64,000 nt of DNA, from the NCBI RefSeq assembly GCF_013114835.1, contig NZ_JAAVLW010000011.1, positions 124,001-188,000 of the forward strand, read 5' to 3'. Both the position numbers and the translations under genes were made by a program. The first letter of the stretch is position 1, and each line of letters opens with the position of its first letter. Source of the stretch: Bradyrhizobium archetypum (GTDB taxonomy: Bacteria; Pseudomonadota; Alphaproteobacteria; Rhizobiales; Xanthobacteraceae). Under the pieces are notes generated by a model that was given only the letters and a program-made list of their open reading frames with translations, searched no databases and was not told where the DNA came from. Below, in pieces: positions 56,058-63,864 of the stretch.

Positions 56058-56142
56058 TTTCCGCCTGCATCCATCGGTTACCTTTGTCGGGAAAAGCCCG
56101 GAACAGGAACGGTAGTCGCCGCGAATACGTGGGAGAATGGCG

Positions 56143-56976
56143 ATGTTCAGGAACATTCTGGTTCATATTGCCTCCGAGCGTCCAGTCAGGCCCGTGATTG
56201 ATGTCGCTGTCGCGCTGACCATTGCGCGCAGGTCACATCTCGATGCTGTAGCCATCGGCTATGAATCGATGAGCGCCGCCGCGATGATCGTGGAGGGTGG
56301 CGGCGCCGCGGTTGCCGCGGTGATGGGGGCGGAACAGGAACGTGCCCGGGAAAGGGCGGATGCCGCGATCGCCGTGTTCGAGATTGAGGCCAAGCTCGCC
56401 AAGATCGCCTACGGCACCAGGACCCTCGCGGCGCTTCCTGCCGAGGCCGGCCAGACGATGGGGGCACTTGCCCGGCTTTACGACATGACGATCGTGCTGC
56501 AGCCGGACTCCTCGAGGGTCAGCTACGACAACGAGATCCCGCAGCAGATCCTCTTCAATTCCGGCGGGCCGATGTTGATGGTCCCCCATATCCACAAGGG
56601 GCCGCTCGATGCCCATCACGTCGGGATCGCCTGGGACGGCAGCCGTTCTGCAGCTCGCGCGCTGCACGATTCGATGCCATTTCTGATGGGCGCGAAGGCT
56701 GTAACCGTGATTGCAATCAATGAGGAGGCGAGTGAAGCCTCCTCCGACCGACTCGTCGCTCATCTCGGGCGGCGCGGCATTGCGGCACGGGTGCAGCGGC
56801 TGATCACGGAGCATCGCGACGTTCAGGGAGCCATTCTGTCGGTCGCGGCCGAAAGCAATATGGGCCTGCTGGTAATGGGCGGCTACGGCCATTCGCGATT
56901 GCAGGAGCGAATTCTGGGCGGTGTCACGCGCAGCATGTTCGAGTGCATGACGGTGCCGGTGCTGATGTCGCACTGA
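56143..56976 (+). CDS. Universal stress protein with two Usp-type halves
   Basis: A 277-residue protein. The C-terminal half has the ATP-binding-like end GLLVMGGYGHSRLQERILGGVTRSMFECMTVPVLM, close to the G-2x-G-9x-G(S/T) signature. The N-terminal half starts FRNILVHIASERPVRPVIDVAVALTIARR. ATG 56143 (MFRN) is chosen because GGGAG stands seven bases before it; ATG 56137 is too close to that site. Tandem Usp proteins of this type are induced by low oxygen in many rhizobia, which fits the box upstream. Confidence 0.88.
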   Translation: MFRNILVHIASERPVRPVIDVAVALTIARRSHLDAVAIGYESMSAAAMIVEGGGAAVAAVMGAEQERARERADAAIAVFEIEAKLAKIAYGTRTLAALPAEAGQTMGALARLYDMTIVLQPDSSRVSYDNEIPQQILFNSGGPMLMVPHIHKGPLDAHHVGIAWDGSRSAARALHDSMPFLMGAKAVTVIAINEEASEASSDRLVAHLGRRGIAARVQRLITEHRDVQGAILSVAAESNMGLLVMGGYGHSRLQERILGGVTRSMFECMTVPVLMSH

Positions 56977-57067
56977 CTTCGCGCGGGTAGGGGATGTGAC
57001 CTTTCGTCCCGGGGAGTTCCTTGCGCCTGGCTCCTCTTGCTGTAGCTGCGGTCGCAATCACGCCTGT

Positions 57068-57081
57068 TTGATGCGGCTCAA
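57068..57081 (+). promoter_or_regulatory. FNR/FixK-type box upstream of the phasin gene
   Basis: TTGATGCGGCTCAA has TTGA-N6-TCAA and shares TTGATGCGG with the box at 52488. Its centre is 66 bases before the phasin ATG, as for the dehydrogenase box. Confidence 0.7.
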
Positions 57082-57140
57082 TGTTCGGTCTGGCGCGTGT
57101 CACTATCATTTCGGCAGAAATTCAGAAATCGGAGATTGTC

Positions 57141-57512
57141 ATGTCAGAGTCGTCATCTGCACGGGCCGCTTCCGGTTCCTTCCCAGCAGTCGCAAACGCA
57201 GAAGCGGAAGCCACCAGGCTAAACCAGGGTGCGCTGGAGCTTATGCTCGGTGCGCAGAAAATGATGTTCGAGGAATGGGTATTTCTCAGTGAAGAGATGC
57301 TGGAGCGAACGCGGACCGAGATGGAACTGTTCACGGAGTTCGTCGCGAAGATGGCGGCGGCGCATTCAGTTCGGGACGTCCAGACGATGTGCCAGGAATG
57401 CGGCCAGCATCAGCTCGACTTCTTCCGCCGCGACTCCGAACGGCTGTTCAGGCATGGCGAACGGATGATCGCGGCCACCTCGAACCTGATCAACGGCCGT
57501 TCCATGAACTGA
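57141..57512 (+). CDS. Phasin family protein
   Basis: A 123-residue helical protein with the Phasin_2-like pattern: an N-terminal low-complexity start (SESSSARAASGS), then amphipathic helices (LNQGALELMLGAQKMMFEEWVFLSEEM, LFTEFVAKMAAAHSVRDVQTMCQECGQHQLDFFRRDSERLFRHGERMI split over two helices). Phasins coat polyhydroxybutyrate granules. GGAG before ATG 57141 fixes the start, twenty codons inside the longest frame. It has its own FixK-type box. Confidence 0.87.
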   Translation: MSESSSARAASGSFPAVANAEAEATRLNQGALELMLGAQKMMFEEWVFLSEEMLERTRTEMELFTEFVAKMAAAHSVRDVQTMCQECGQHQLDFFRRDSERLFRHGERMIAATSNLINGRSMN

Positions 57513-57779
57513 TCGGCCGAGTAGCATGCACCGGAAATCGCCTCTGCCGATGGCGGAAGCTGTCGTCTTGCCGCTTCGCCCTCGTGGCGCGCGTCAGGGC
57601 GAGGGCAGGCAACCCGGCTGTGCCGATCGAATCGCACGTCTCCCTGTCGGCAGAGAGTGGCGATGCGATTTGTCATCGTACCTGAATGGTTCCCTGCTAC
57701 CCTGTCGCACAAACCTCGCATTGCGCGGAACATCCGCCTGGACTCGCAGTAGGCTGGGACCTGCCGATACCGGAGAACG

Positions 57780-60473
57780 ATGTCCACCTATCGCCTGAAG
57801 AACCTACTGTCGCCGCATTCCGTCGCGCTGGTCGGGGCCAGTCCGCGCCATAGCTCGGTCGGCCGCGCCATTCTCAACAATATTCGCAAAGCTCAATTCA
57901 AGGGCGAATTCGGTCTCGTCAATCCGCGCTATCATGAGATCGATGGCGTCACGACCGCCGGCAGCATCGCAAAGCTGGCGTTTGCGCCGGAACTCGTTGT
58001 GCTTACGGCACCGGCCCGCACCATCCCGGATCTGATCGACGAGGCGGGCCGCCGCGGAGCGGCCGGTGCAGTCATTGTCAGTGCCGGGCTTGGCCACGGT
58101 CCGGGCTCTCTGGCGGAAGCCGCGGAGCGGTCCGCGCAAAAGTACGGCATGCGGCTGATCGGGCCGAATTGCCTAGGCATCATGATCCCGGGCGTCAGCC
58201 TCAATGCGAGCTTCTCCGCGCATATGCCGGCCGCCGGACATCTCGCGTTGATCTCGCAGTCCGGCGCCATTGCGGCCGGCATGGTGGATTGGGCGGCACA
58301 ACGGGCCGTCGGGTTTTCCGGCATTGTTTCGATCGGCGACCAGCTCGATGTCGATATCGCCGATCTGCTCGATTACTTCGCACTGGATGAAAAGACTCAC
58401 GCCATCCTGCTTTACATCGAGGCGATCAAGGATGCCCGCAAGTTCATGTCGGCGGCGCGCGCGGCTGCCAGAATCAAGCCGGTCGTGGTCGTCAAGTCAG
58501 GCCGGATGACGCAAGGCGCGCGGGCGGCTGCGACCCATACCGGCGCGCTTGCCGGAGCCGACGCCGTCTACGACGCCGCATTTCAGCGCGCCGGCATCCT
58601 GCGCGTATCCGATTTGCGCGAATTGTTCGACTGCGCCGAGACGCTGGGGCGGGTCAAATCGCCGCCCGGAAAGCGGCTTGCGATCCTCACCAATGGCGGC
58701 GGCATCGGGGTGCTCGCTGTCGACCGGCTGGTCGAACTGGGTGGCATTCCTGCAGCCCTTTCGCCAGCCATCCGCGACAAGCTGGACGCGGCATTGCCGC
58801 CGACATGGTCGAAATCGAACCCGGTCGATATCGTCGGCGATGCCGATCCCGCGCGCTACGCCGCAGCGCTCGAAGCGTTGCTGGCCGATCCCGAAAACGA
58901 CGCCGTACTCGTCGTGAACGTGCAGACGGCGATCGCGCGGGCCGATGAGATCGCCGTAGCTGTGACCGGGGTGGTGCAGAAATATCGCGCCCGGCATCGC
59001 ATGTCGCCGAAGCCCGTTCTCGCGGCCTGGGTCGGCGCGGAGCCGTCGATCGGCGATCTCTTGAGCGGGGCCGGCATTCCAAATTATCCGACCGAAGATG
59101 ACGCGGTGCGCGGCTTCATGCATCTGGTTCGCCATCGTGAGTTGGTCGAGGCGCTGGCACAGGTCCCGCCTGCGATGCCGAGCGACTTCGTGCCCGATGT
59201 CGACGCGGCACGCCGGATCGTTGCCGCAGCGCTCGCCGATGGCCGTTCGTGGCTCGATCCGATCGAGGTCAAGCGGCTGCTTGATGCCTATGACATCGCC
59301 GCCGTACCGACCTTTGCCGCCGCCGATGCCGACGAGGCGGTTGCGCATGCGGATGCAATCTTTGCGCAAGGTTCGACCGTCGTGCTCAAGATCATGTCGC
59401 GCGACATCGTGCACAAGTCCGACGTTGGCGGCGTCGTGCTCAACCTCACCAGTGCCGACGCGGTACGTAAGGCAACCGCCGAGATTCTTGCGCGGGCACG
59501 ATCGCTGCGGCCGCAGGCGCGGATCTCAGGCGTAATGGTGCAGGCGATGGTGGTGCGGGCGAAGGCCCGCGAGCTCATTCTCGGCCTCGCCGACGACCCG
59601 ACCTTCGGCACGGTAGTCGTGTTTGGCCGTGGCGGGACGGCGGTCGAGATCATCAACGACAAGGCGCTGGCGCTGCCGCCGCTCGACCTGCAACTGGCGC
59701 GCAGCCTGATCGAACGGACCCGCGTCTCCCGGCTGCTCCGCGCCTATCGCGACGTGCCGGCCGTGAAGCAGGACGCCGTCGCGATGGTTCTGGTCAAGCT
59801 GGCGCAGATGGCCGCCGACATTCCCGAGATCCGCGGCCTCGATATCAACCCGCTCTTGGCAGACGAGGCTGGCGTCCTCGCGGTCGACGCGCGCGTCGTG
59901 ATCGGGCGCGTGGAGCGCAAGTTCCGCGGTTCAGGGCCTGCGAATTTCGCCGTACGGCCGTACCCTTCGCAATGGCAGCGGCACATCGAGGTCAAGGACG
60001 GCTGGCGCGTGTTTGTCCGTCCGATCCGGCCCGAGGACGAGCCGGAGATCCACGAGATGTTGAAGCACGTCACGATGCATGACCTGCGGCTGCGGTTCTT
60101 CGCCCCGATGAAGGAGTTTTCCCACGAATTCATTGCCCGCCTGACCCAGCTCGATTACGCCCGAGCGATGGCCTTCGTCGCCTTCGATGAGGCGACGAAC
60201 GATCTCGTCGGCGTGGTCAGAATCCATTCGGACTCGATCTACGAGAGCGGCGAATACGCGATCTTGTTGCGCTCCGACCTCAAGGGCAGGGGGCTCGGCT
60301 GGGCCTTGATGCAGATGATCATCGAATATGCGAGGTCGGAAGGCCTGAAGGCGATCTCCGGCGACGTCCTGGCCGACAATACCGTGATGCTGGCGATGTG
60401 CCGCAGCCTCGGCTTCGAGGTGAAGTCGGACCCGCAGGAGCACGATATCTGCAACGTCAGGCTGGCGCTCTAG
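57780..60473 (+). CDS. Fused ADP-forming acyl-CoA synthetase and GNAT acetyltransferase (Pat/YfiQ-like)
   Basis: An 897-residue protein. Parts in order: CoA-binding domain (about 5-140, VALVGASPRHSSVGRAILNNI), succinyl-CoA-ligase-like domains (about 150-450) with THTGALAGADAVYDAAF near the phosphohistidine region, an ATP-grasp part (about 475-690, VVLKIMSRDIVHKSDVGGVVLNL), and a C-terminal GNAT domain (about 725-897, VFVRPIRPEDEPEIHEML; RSDLKGRGLGWALMQMII as acetyl-CoA site). The Pat family acetylates lysines, for example on acetyl-CoA synthetase, in response to carbon and energy state. The 267 bases after phasin show no FixK-type box. Confidence 0.92.
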   Translation: MSTYRLKNLLSPHSVALVGASPRHSSVGRAILNNIRKAQFKGEFGLVNPRYHEIDGVTTAGSIAKLAFAPELVVLTAPARTIPDLIDEAGRRGAAGAVIVSAGLGHGPGSLAEAAERSAQKYGMRLIGPNCLGIMIPGVSLNASFSAHMPAAGHLALISQSGAIAAGMVDWAAQRAVGFSGIVSIGDQLDVDIADLLDYFALDEKTHAILLYIEAIKDARKFMSAARAAARIKPVVVVKSGRMTQGARAAATHTGALAGADAVYDAAFQRAGILRVSDLRELFDCAETLGRVKSPPGKRLAILTNGGGIGVLAVDRLVELGGIPAALSPAIRDKLDAALPPTWSKSNPVDIVGDADPARYAAALEALLADPENDAVLVVNVQTAIARADEIAVAVTGVVQKYRARHRMSPKPVLAAWVGAEPSIGDLLSGAGIPNYPTEDDAVRGFMHLVRHRELVEALAQVPPAMPSDFVPDVDAARRIVAAALADGRSWLDPIEVKRLLDAYDIAAVPTFAAADADEAVAHADAIFAQGSTVVLKIMSRDIVHKSDVGGVVLNLTSADAVRKATAEILARARSLRPQARISGVMVQAMVVRAKARELILGLADDPTFGTVVVFGRGGTAVEIINDKALALPPLDLQLARSLIERTRVSRLLRAYRDVPAVKQDAVAMVLVKLAQMAADIPEIRGLDINPLLADEAGVLAVDARVVIGRVERKFRGSGPANFAVRPYPSQWQRHIEVKDGWRVFVRPIRPEDEPEIHEMLKHVTMHDLRLRFFAPMKEFSHEFIARLTQLDYARAMAFVAFDEATNDLVGVVRIHSDSIYESGEYAILLRSDLKGRGLGWALMQMIIEYARSEGLKAISGDVLADNTVMLAMCRSLGFEVKSDPQEHDICNVRLAL

Positions 60474-60518
60474 CCATCCTCAAGCGCGGCGCAGCCGCAC
60501 GCGGTCGTCAGCGGGCCG

Positions 60519-60593
60519 TCAAGGCGACATCAGAATCGGAAGCGGCGGCTTGGACAACAGGCTCCTGGTGGCGCCGCCGAGGATGAACTCGCG
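60519..60593 (-). pseudogene. C-terminal relic of a universal stress protein
   Basis: On the minus strand the codons read REFILGGATRSLLSKPPLP then ILMSP and TGA. REFVLGGATRSLL...PVPVLM is the typical end of Usp proteins. Upstream codons lack the rest of the domain, so this is a remnant. It lies in the 278-base gap between the Pat-like gene and the cysteine-rich pair. Confidence 0.65.
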
Positions 60594-60751
60594 GGAGCAA
60601 GGAGCTTGCCATCTGAAACAAAAACGCCCGAAGGGTGGGGCGGACCCCTTAGCATCATCTTCACGGGTTCAAAAAGCGACCTGACTGCGACGCTGGCGCG
60701 GGAACCGCGAACACGTTAGTTATGTTATGCTGGTAATCAGGAGGACGGGCT

Positions 60752-61138
60752 ATGAAGGGGCTGGGTATTGCGATCATTTCGGCCATGATAAGTGCGCCTG
60801 CGGCGGCGGCAACTGCGGCGTTCGTACCTGCCCCTTTGGTCGCAGGGCCGGTACTAGAAATCCAATTCCGCTGCACCCCGAATAGCTGCATCGACCTGCA
60901 GACGGGCGTCTACACGCAATCAACTTGTGACCGATATGGCTGCCGGCCGCTTGGCGGCGCGGTCGGCCGTCTTGGTCCTGGTGGTTATGACCAGCCAAGG
61001 TATCCCAGCAATCAGTATGGCCAGTTTGACTGCAGTCCGACCCGCTGCATCGATATGGCCAGCGGCAGGGTGTGGGAAAGCACCTGCGACTACGGTGGCT
61101 GCCGACCGCTCCGACCTTCACGCCAGCGATATTATTGA
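60752..61138 (+). CDS. Secreted protein with two C-x4-C-x12-C-x4-C modules (copy A)
   Basis: A 128-residue protein. A signal peptide covers about 1-22. The mature part has eight cysteines in two modules with identical spacing: Cys41, 46, 59, 64 and Cys94, 99, 112, 117. Each contains CID..(T/S)G...(Q/E)STCD..GCRPL. Module 1 continues LGGAVGRL; module 2 has VWESTCD and ends RPLRP. The first cysteine pair and second pair could form two disulfides per module, or bind a metal. GGAGG precedes the ATG. A paralogue starts two bases after its stop. I recognise no named family. Confidence 0.85.
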   Translation: MKGLGIAIISAMISAPAAAATAAFVPAPLVAGPVLEIQFRCTPNSCIDLQTGVYTQSTCDRYGCRPLGGAVGRLGPGGYDQPRYPSNQYGQFDCSPTRCIDMASGRVWESTCDYGGCRPLRPSRQRYY

Positions 61139-61140
61139 CC

Positions 61141-61497
61141 ATGGAGCGAATAGCTCTCGCGTTCTTGCTGCTGCTGGCGCTTATAGGTACCGGACCCGCC
61201 AAGGCAGACCTTTCCGACGATGTTCGGCCGCAGCTTCAATGCTCATCGCTGAGCTGCATCGACCCACGGACCGGGGACTATACCCAGTCAGCCTGCGATG
61301 CCACTGGCTGCCGCCAGTTGGGTGGTGTTGTCGGTCGTCTCAGCGCGCGAGAAAAGCGACGGATGCTACGGCAGACGAACAGCGGGTTCAGGTGCAACCG
61401 CGCCCGTTGCATTGAACGAGGGACAGGCGCCGTCTGGGAAAGCACCTGCGATCGGATTGGGTGCCGCCCGTTAAGACCGGCAAGCAGGCGACGCTAG
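61141..61497 (+). CDS. Secreted protein with two C-x4-C-x12-C-x4-C modules (copy B)
   Basis: A 118-residue paralogue of the preceding gene. Signal peptide about 1-22 (LAFLLLLALIGTGPAKA). Cysteines at 34, 39, 52, 57 and 85, 90, 103, 108 repeat the spacing exactly. Its first module has YTQSACD and RQLGGVVGRL like module 1 of copy A, its second VWESTCD and RPLRP like module 2, so the two-module form predates the gene duplication. ATG 61141 lies two bases after the copy A stop, so they are coupled. The following 221 bases show nothing I can support. Confidence 0.85.
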   Translation: MERIALAFLLLLALIGTGPAKADLSDDVRPQLQCSSLSCIDPRTGDYTQSACDATGCRQLGGVVGRLSAREKRRMLRQTNSGFRCNRARCIERGTGAVWESTCDRIGCRPLRPASRRR

Positions 61498-61718
61498 GCC
61501 GCCCCTTTTTCAACTGCCGGACTTTGGCGTTCAGCAGCTCGACGACGGCCTTGAGCGCTTCGCCGAGGCGTTATAGCAGCGATGAGGGTAAAGATTACGG
61601 TTTGGTCTTTTGGTGCAATCTCAGCCAGGGCTGCCGGACGGTTCATGAAGCGTGCTTGCGGCAATGCCGCATGCGTAGAAACGATCGTTCGACCATTCCC
61701 ATATCTGCCCAAATAGGG

Positions 61719-62354
61719 CTACGAGCGTATCTTATCGGCTGCCGCGAAGTGCGCCATCTGATCGGCATGGGCTTTCTTGAATGAGGAGGGCTGGGTAATC
61801 CGCGTCACATAGGATTCCGTCGCCGTTCGATCTCCGAAAGAACGAACTCTTGCCACGCGGAGAGCATCGGCCATCAGCAGGTCTGCGACAGTGAAGCGGT
61901 CGGCGGCCAGCCATTCGCGCTCCTTCAGGACGCTCTCCATGTGGTCGAGGCGGCTTTCCAACCAGCCGGTCAGATGGTTGTCCTCAGCGCCCGTCACTTC
62001 CAGAAACCACCAGGGAACTGTAACCATCTCGATCGAGTTGAGCGCGGCGATCGTCCATTGCAGCGTTTGAGCTTCTCCGACAGGATCGCGTGGCATTAGT
62101 TTTTCGCTTTTTCGGGCGAGATGCAGCAGCCCCGCTCCGCTCTCGAATATTTCAAGCTCGCCATCGCTCAGGAACGGGACCTGGCCGAAAGGTTGACGCG
62201 CCAAATGGTCGGCCCCCGGGCCGTTGAAAGGGACTGTTCGCACGGAATAGCCAAACCCAGCTTCCTCGCACGCCCATCTCAGCCGTATGTCGCGCACAAA
62301 ACCACGGGGGCCCTCGGGCACCCAATCATAGGTCCAAACGATCAGTTCGCTCAT
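61719..62354 (-). CDS. Glutathione S-transferase family protein
   Basis: A 211-residue GST. N-terminal domain: WVPEGPRGFVRDIRLRWACEEAG at the start, cis-proline in PFGQVPFLSDGELEIFESG (glutathione gamma-glutamyl contact), and a C-terminal helical domain with FTVADLLMADALR as the N-capping box. It resembles the GST at 1176-1832 in layout (RDIRLRWA/RDTRVRWA, PFGQ(V/I)P), suggesting paralogues of one subfamily. The gene stands alone. Confidence 0.88.
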   Translation of the reverse strand: MSELIVWTYDWVPEGPRGFVRDIRLRWACEEAGFGYSVRTVPFNGPGADHLARQPFGQVPFLSDGELEIFESGAGLLHLARKSEKLMPRDPVGEAQTLQWTIAALNSIEMVTVPWWFLEVTGAEDNHLTGWLESRLDHMESVLKEREWLAADRFTVADLLMADALRVARVRSFGDRTATESYVTRITQPSSFKKAHADQMAHFAAADKIRS

Positions 62355-62398
62355 ACGATCTAATCCATTCTAAACCTGGATCCGGATACTCTGCATTG

Positions 62399-62530
62399 CG
62401 TGGCAAGCCGCGCGATGACCGGCGGCGCTTCGAGGTCGCCAAAGGCGAGGTCCGCATCATGGGATCGAAGTCGCGGCTGCTTCAGACGCTCGTAGCGAAC
62501 GGCAGCGCAAACACAGTGCCCGCTCGGGGA
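62399..62530 (+). pseudogene. C-terminal relic of a serine recombinase
   Basis: The plus-strand frame reads DRRRFEVAKGEVRIMGSKSRL then LQTLVANGSA. GEVRIMGSKS.LLQTLVA is the familiar tail of large serine recombinases in Bradyrhizobium islands. No catalytic domain is present; only the tail remains. The rest of the 614-base gap 62355-62968 shows no gene I can support. Confidence 0.6.
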
Positions 62531-62968
62531 GTGAACGGGCGGAAGGGATGTCTTGTCTCGATCAGGTCTTTGGCCAGAACGTTCACTGGCGCGGTGCTGT
62601 CATTGAGATGACAAAAGATCCCGTAACTCGTGGTCTTGAAGCGCGACTACCGTTCCTCGTCTCGCAAAGAGATGCTCTGCGGAATCGGATCCGGGATTTT
62701 AATAAGTTTACGCCGGCCCTTGATGTCCTCCTCAGGCGTGACTGAACTATTTGAGGTCACGATTGACGCAGTTAGTTGCTTAGGCAAGTGTCCGTTGATG
62801 GGCCTTCAGGGACCTCCAAACAGCCGGTCACAACGTCTGCTGCTCCGGGTAGACCGGCAGTGACCGCTTGGCCGCCAAAACGGCGCTCATGACCCACAAG
62901 AGACATTAGCCGGACGAAATCCCGCAATGCGAGATAGGCGCTACGCGCCCTGATCTGGGGTTGCCCGG

Positions 62969-63478
62969 TCATAACCCCGCCGACGTAGAGCCGGGCAAGC
63001 GTGGCAACCAGCGCAACACGTTGGCGCAATAGGTGTCGTACTCCGCTCCAAATGTCCTACGCAGCGTCGGCTCCTCATAAGCCAGTACGAAGATGTGGAA
63101 GCCGATCCACAGTAGCGCGCCGTAGACCAGAAGCCCTGCGTTTCCGAGGATCAGTCCTTGGCCAAGTACAATCGCCACTAGGGCAAGATAGATCGGATTG
63201 CGGACATAGCGATTGGGGCCGGTGATCACCAAATGTTGCGGTGGTGCGACCGGCGCTGGCGTGCCGCCGCCTTGCAGCGCAAATCGTGTGAAGGTTTCGA
63301 CCAACACCGGAATGCCGAGCAGGATCAGAACCACGCCGAACCATCGGATAAGCTGGAGATCGAAGAACGGCGCTTGCAGCCGCCATCGCGAAATCCACCA
63401 CGGCACGACACCGGCCACCGTCGTGGGCGCAACCGCAAAGAAGAGGGCAGAGCCCAATACCGCGATCGTTTTTGGCAT
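62969..63478 (-). CDS. Isoprenylcysteine carboxyl methyltransferase family protein
   Basis: A 169-residue membrane protein with four to five hydrophobic segments. The ICMT/PEMT signature is present: ITGPNRYVRNPIYLALVAIVLGQGL, followed by YEEPTLRRTFGAEYDTYCANVLRWLP. In bacteria these enzymes methylate small lipids or unknown membrane substrates using SAM. AAGGAGG stands close before the ATG. It lies 146 bases from the small membrane protein gene transcribed before it on the same strand. Confidence 0.92.
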   Translation of the reverse strand: MPKTIAVLGSALFFAVAPTTVAGVVPWWISRWRLQAPFFDLQLIRWFGVVLILLGIPVLVETFTRFALQGGGTPAPVAPPQHLVITGPNRYVRNPIYLALVAIVLGQGLILGNAGLLVYGALLWIGFHIFVLAYEEPTLRRTFGAEYDTYCANVLRWLPRLPGSTSAGL

Positions 63479-63624
63479 GGCACCTCCTTCCCGTCCTGTC
63501 GCAAGGCGGTCGGCAAAAATTGAACCGTTGCATCATGGCGCCACGGCGAACACGTAGTGCCCATCTTCATCGGCCACGGCGCGCCAGCCCCGACATCGAG
63601 GCGCCGGCTCACGCACGCCAACAA

Positions 63625-63864
63625 CTATCTTATCGTTGAATCGCGACGGCCCTGCGAAAGGGTCTCGACCAAGCCCACAGTCCAGCACATCGGGCATCCG
63701 CGTAGCGCGACGAGGGCGGCAACGCCCGCGCCCAAGGATAGCCAAGGGTGCGCGGTCTGGTGGACGATGGCCCAAGCGAGTAGCGCCGCCGCAGCTGCGC
63801 CGCGCATCAGGTGTGCGCCCAGGAAGGCGCTCCCGAACATGCCGACTCCACGAAAGTAATTCAT
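63625..63864 (-). CDS. Small membrane protein (79 aa), DUF2892-like
   Basis: A 79-residue protein with two hydrophobic segments: about 22-35 (RGAAAAALLAWAIV) and 42-54 (LSLGAGVAALVAL). RGCPMCWTVGLVET follows; a C-P-x-C or CP(M)C pair after the second helix is seen in DUF2892/YgaP-type membrane proteins. The ATG overlaps the sigma factor stop (ATGA), so the two are coupled. This suggests a role in the sigma factor's response, perhaps as membrane partner, but that is inference. Confidence 0.7.
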   Translation of the reverse strand: MNYFRGVGMFGSAFLGAHLMRGAAAAALLAWAIVHQTAHPWLSLGAGVAALVALRGCPMCWTVGLVETLSQGRRDSTIR

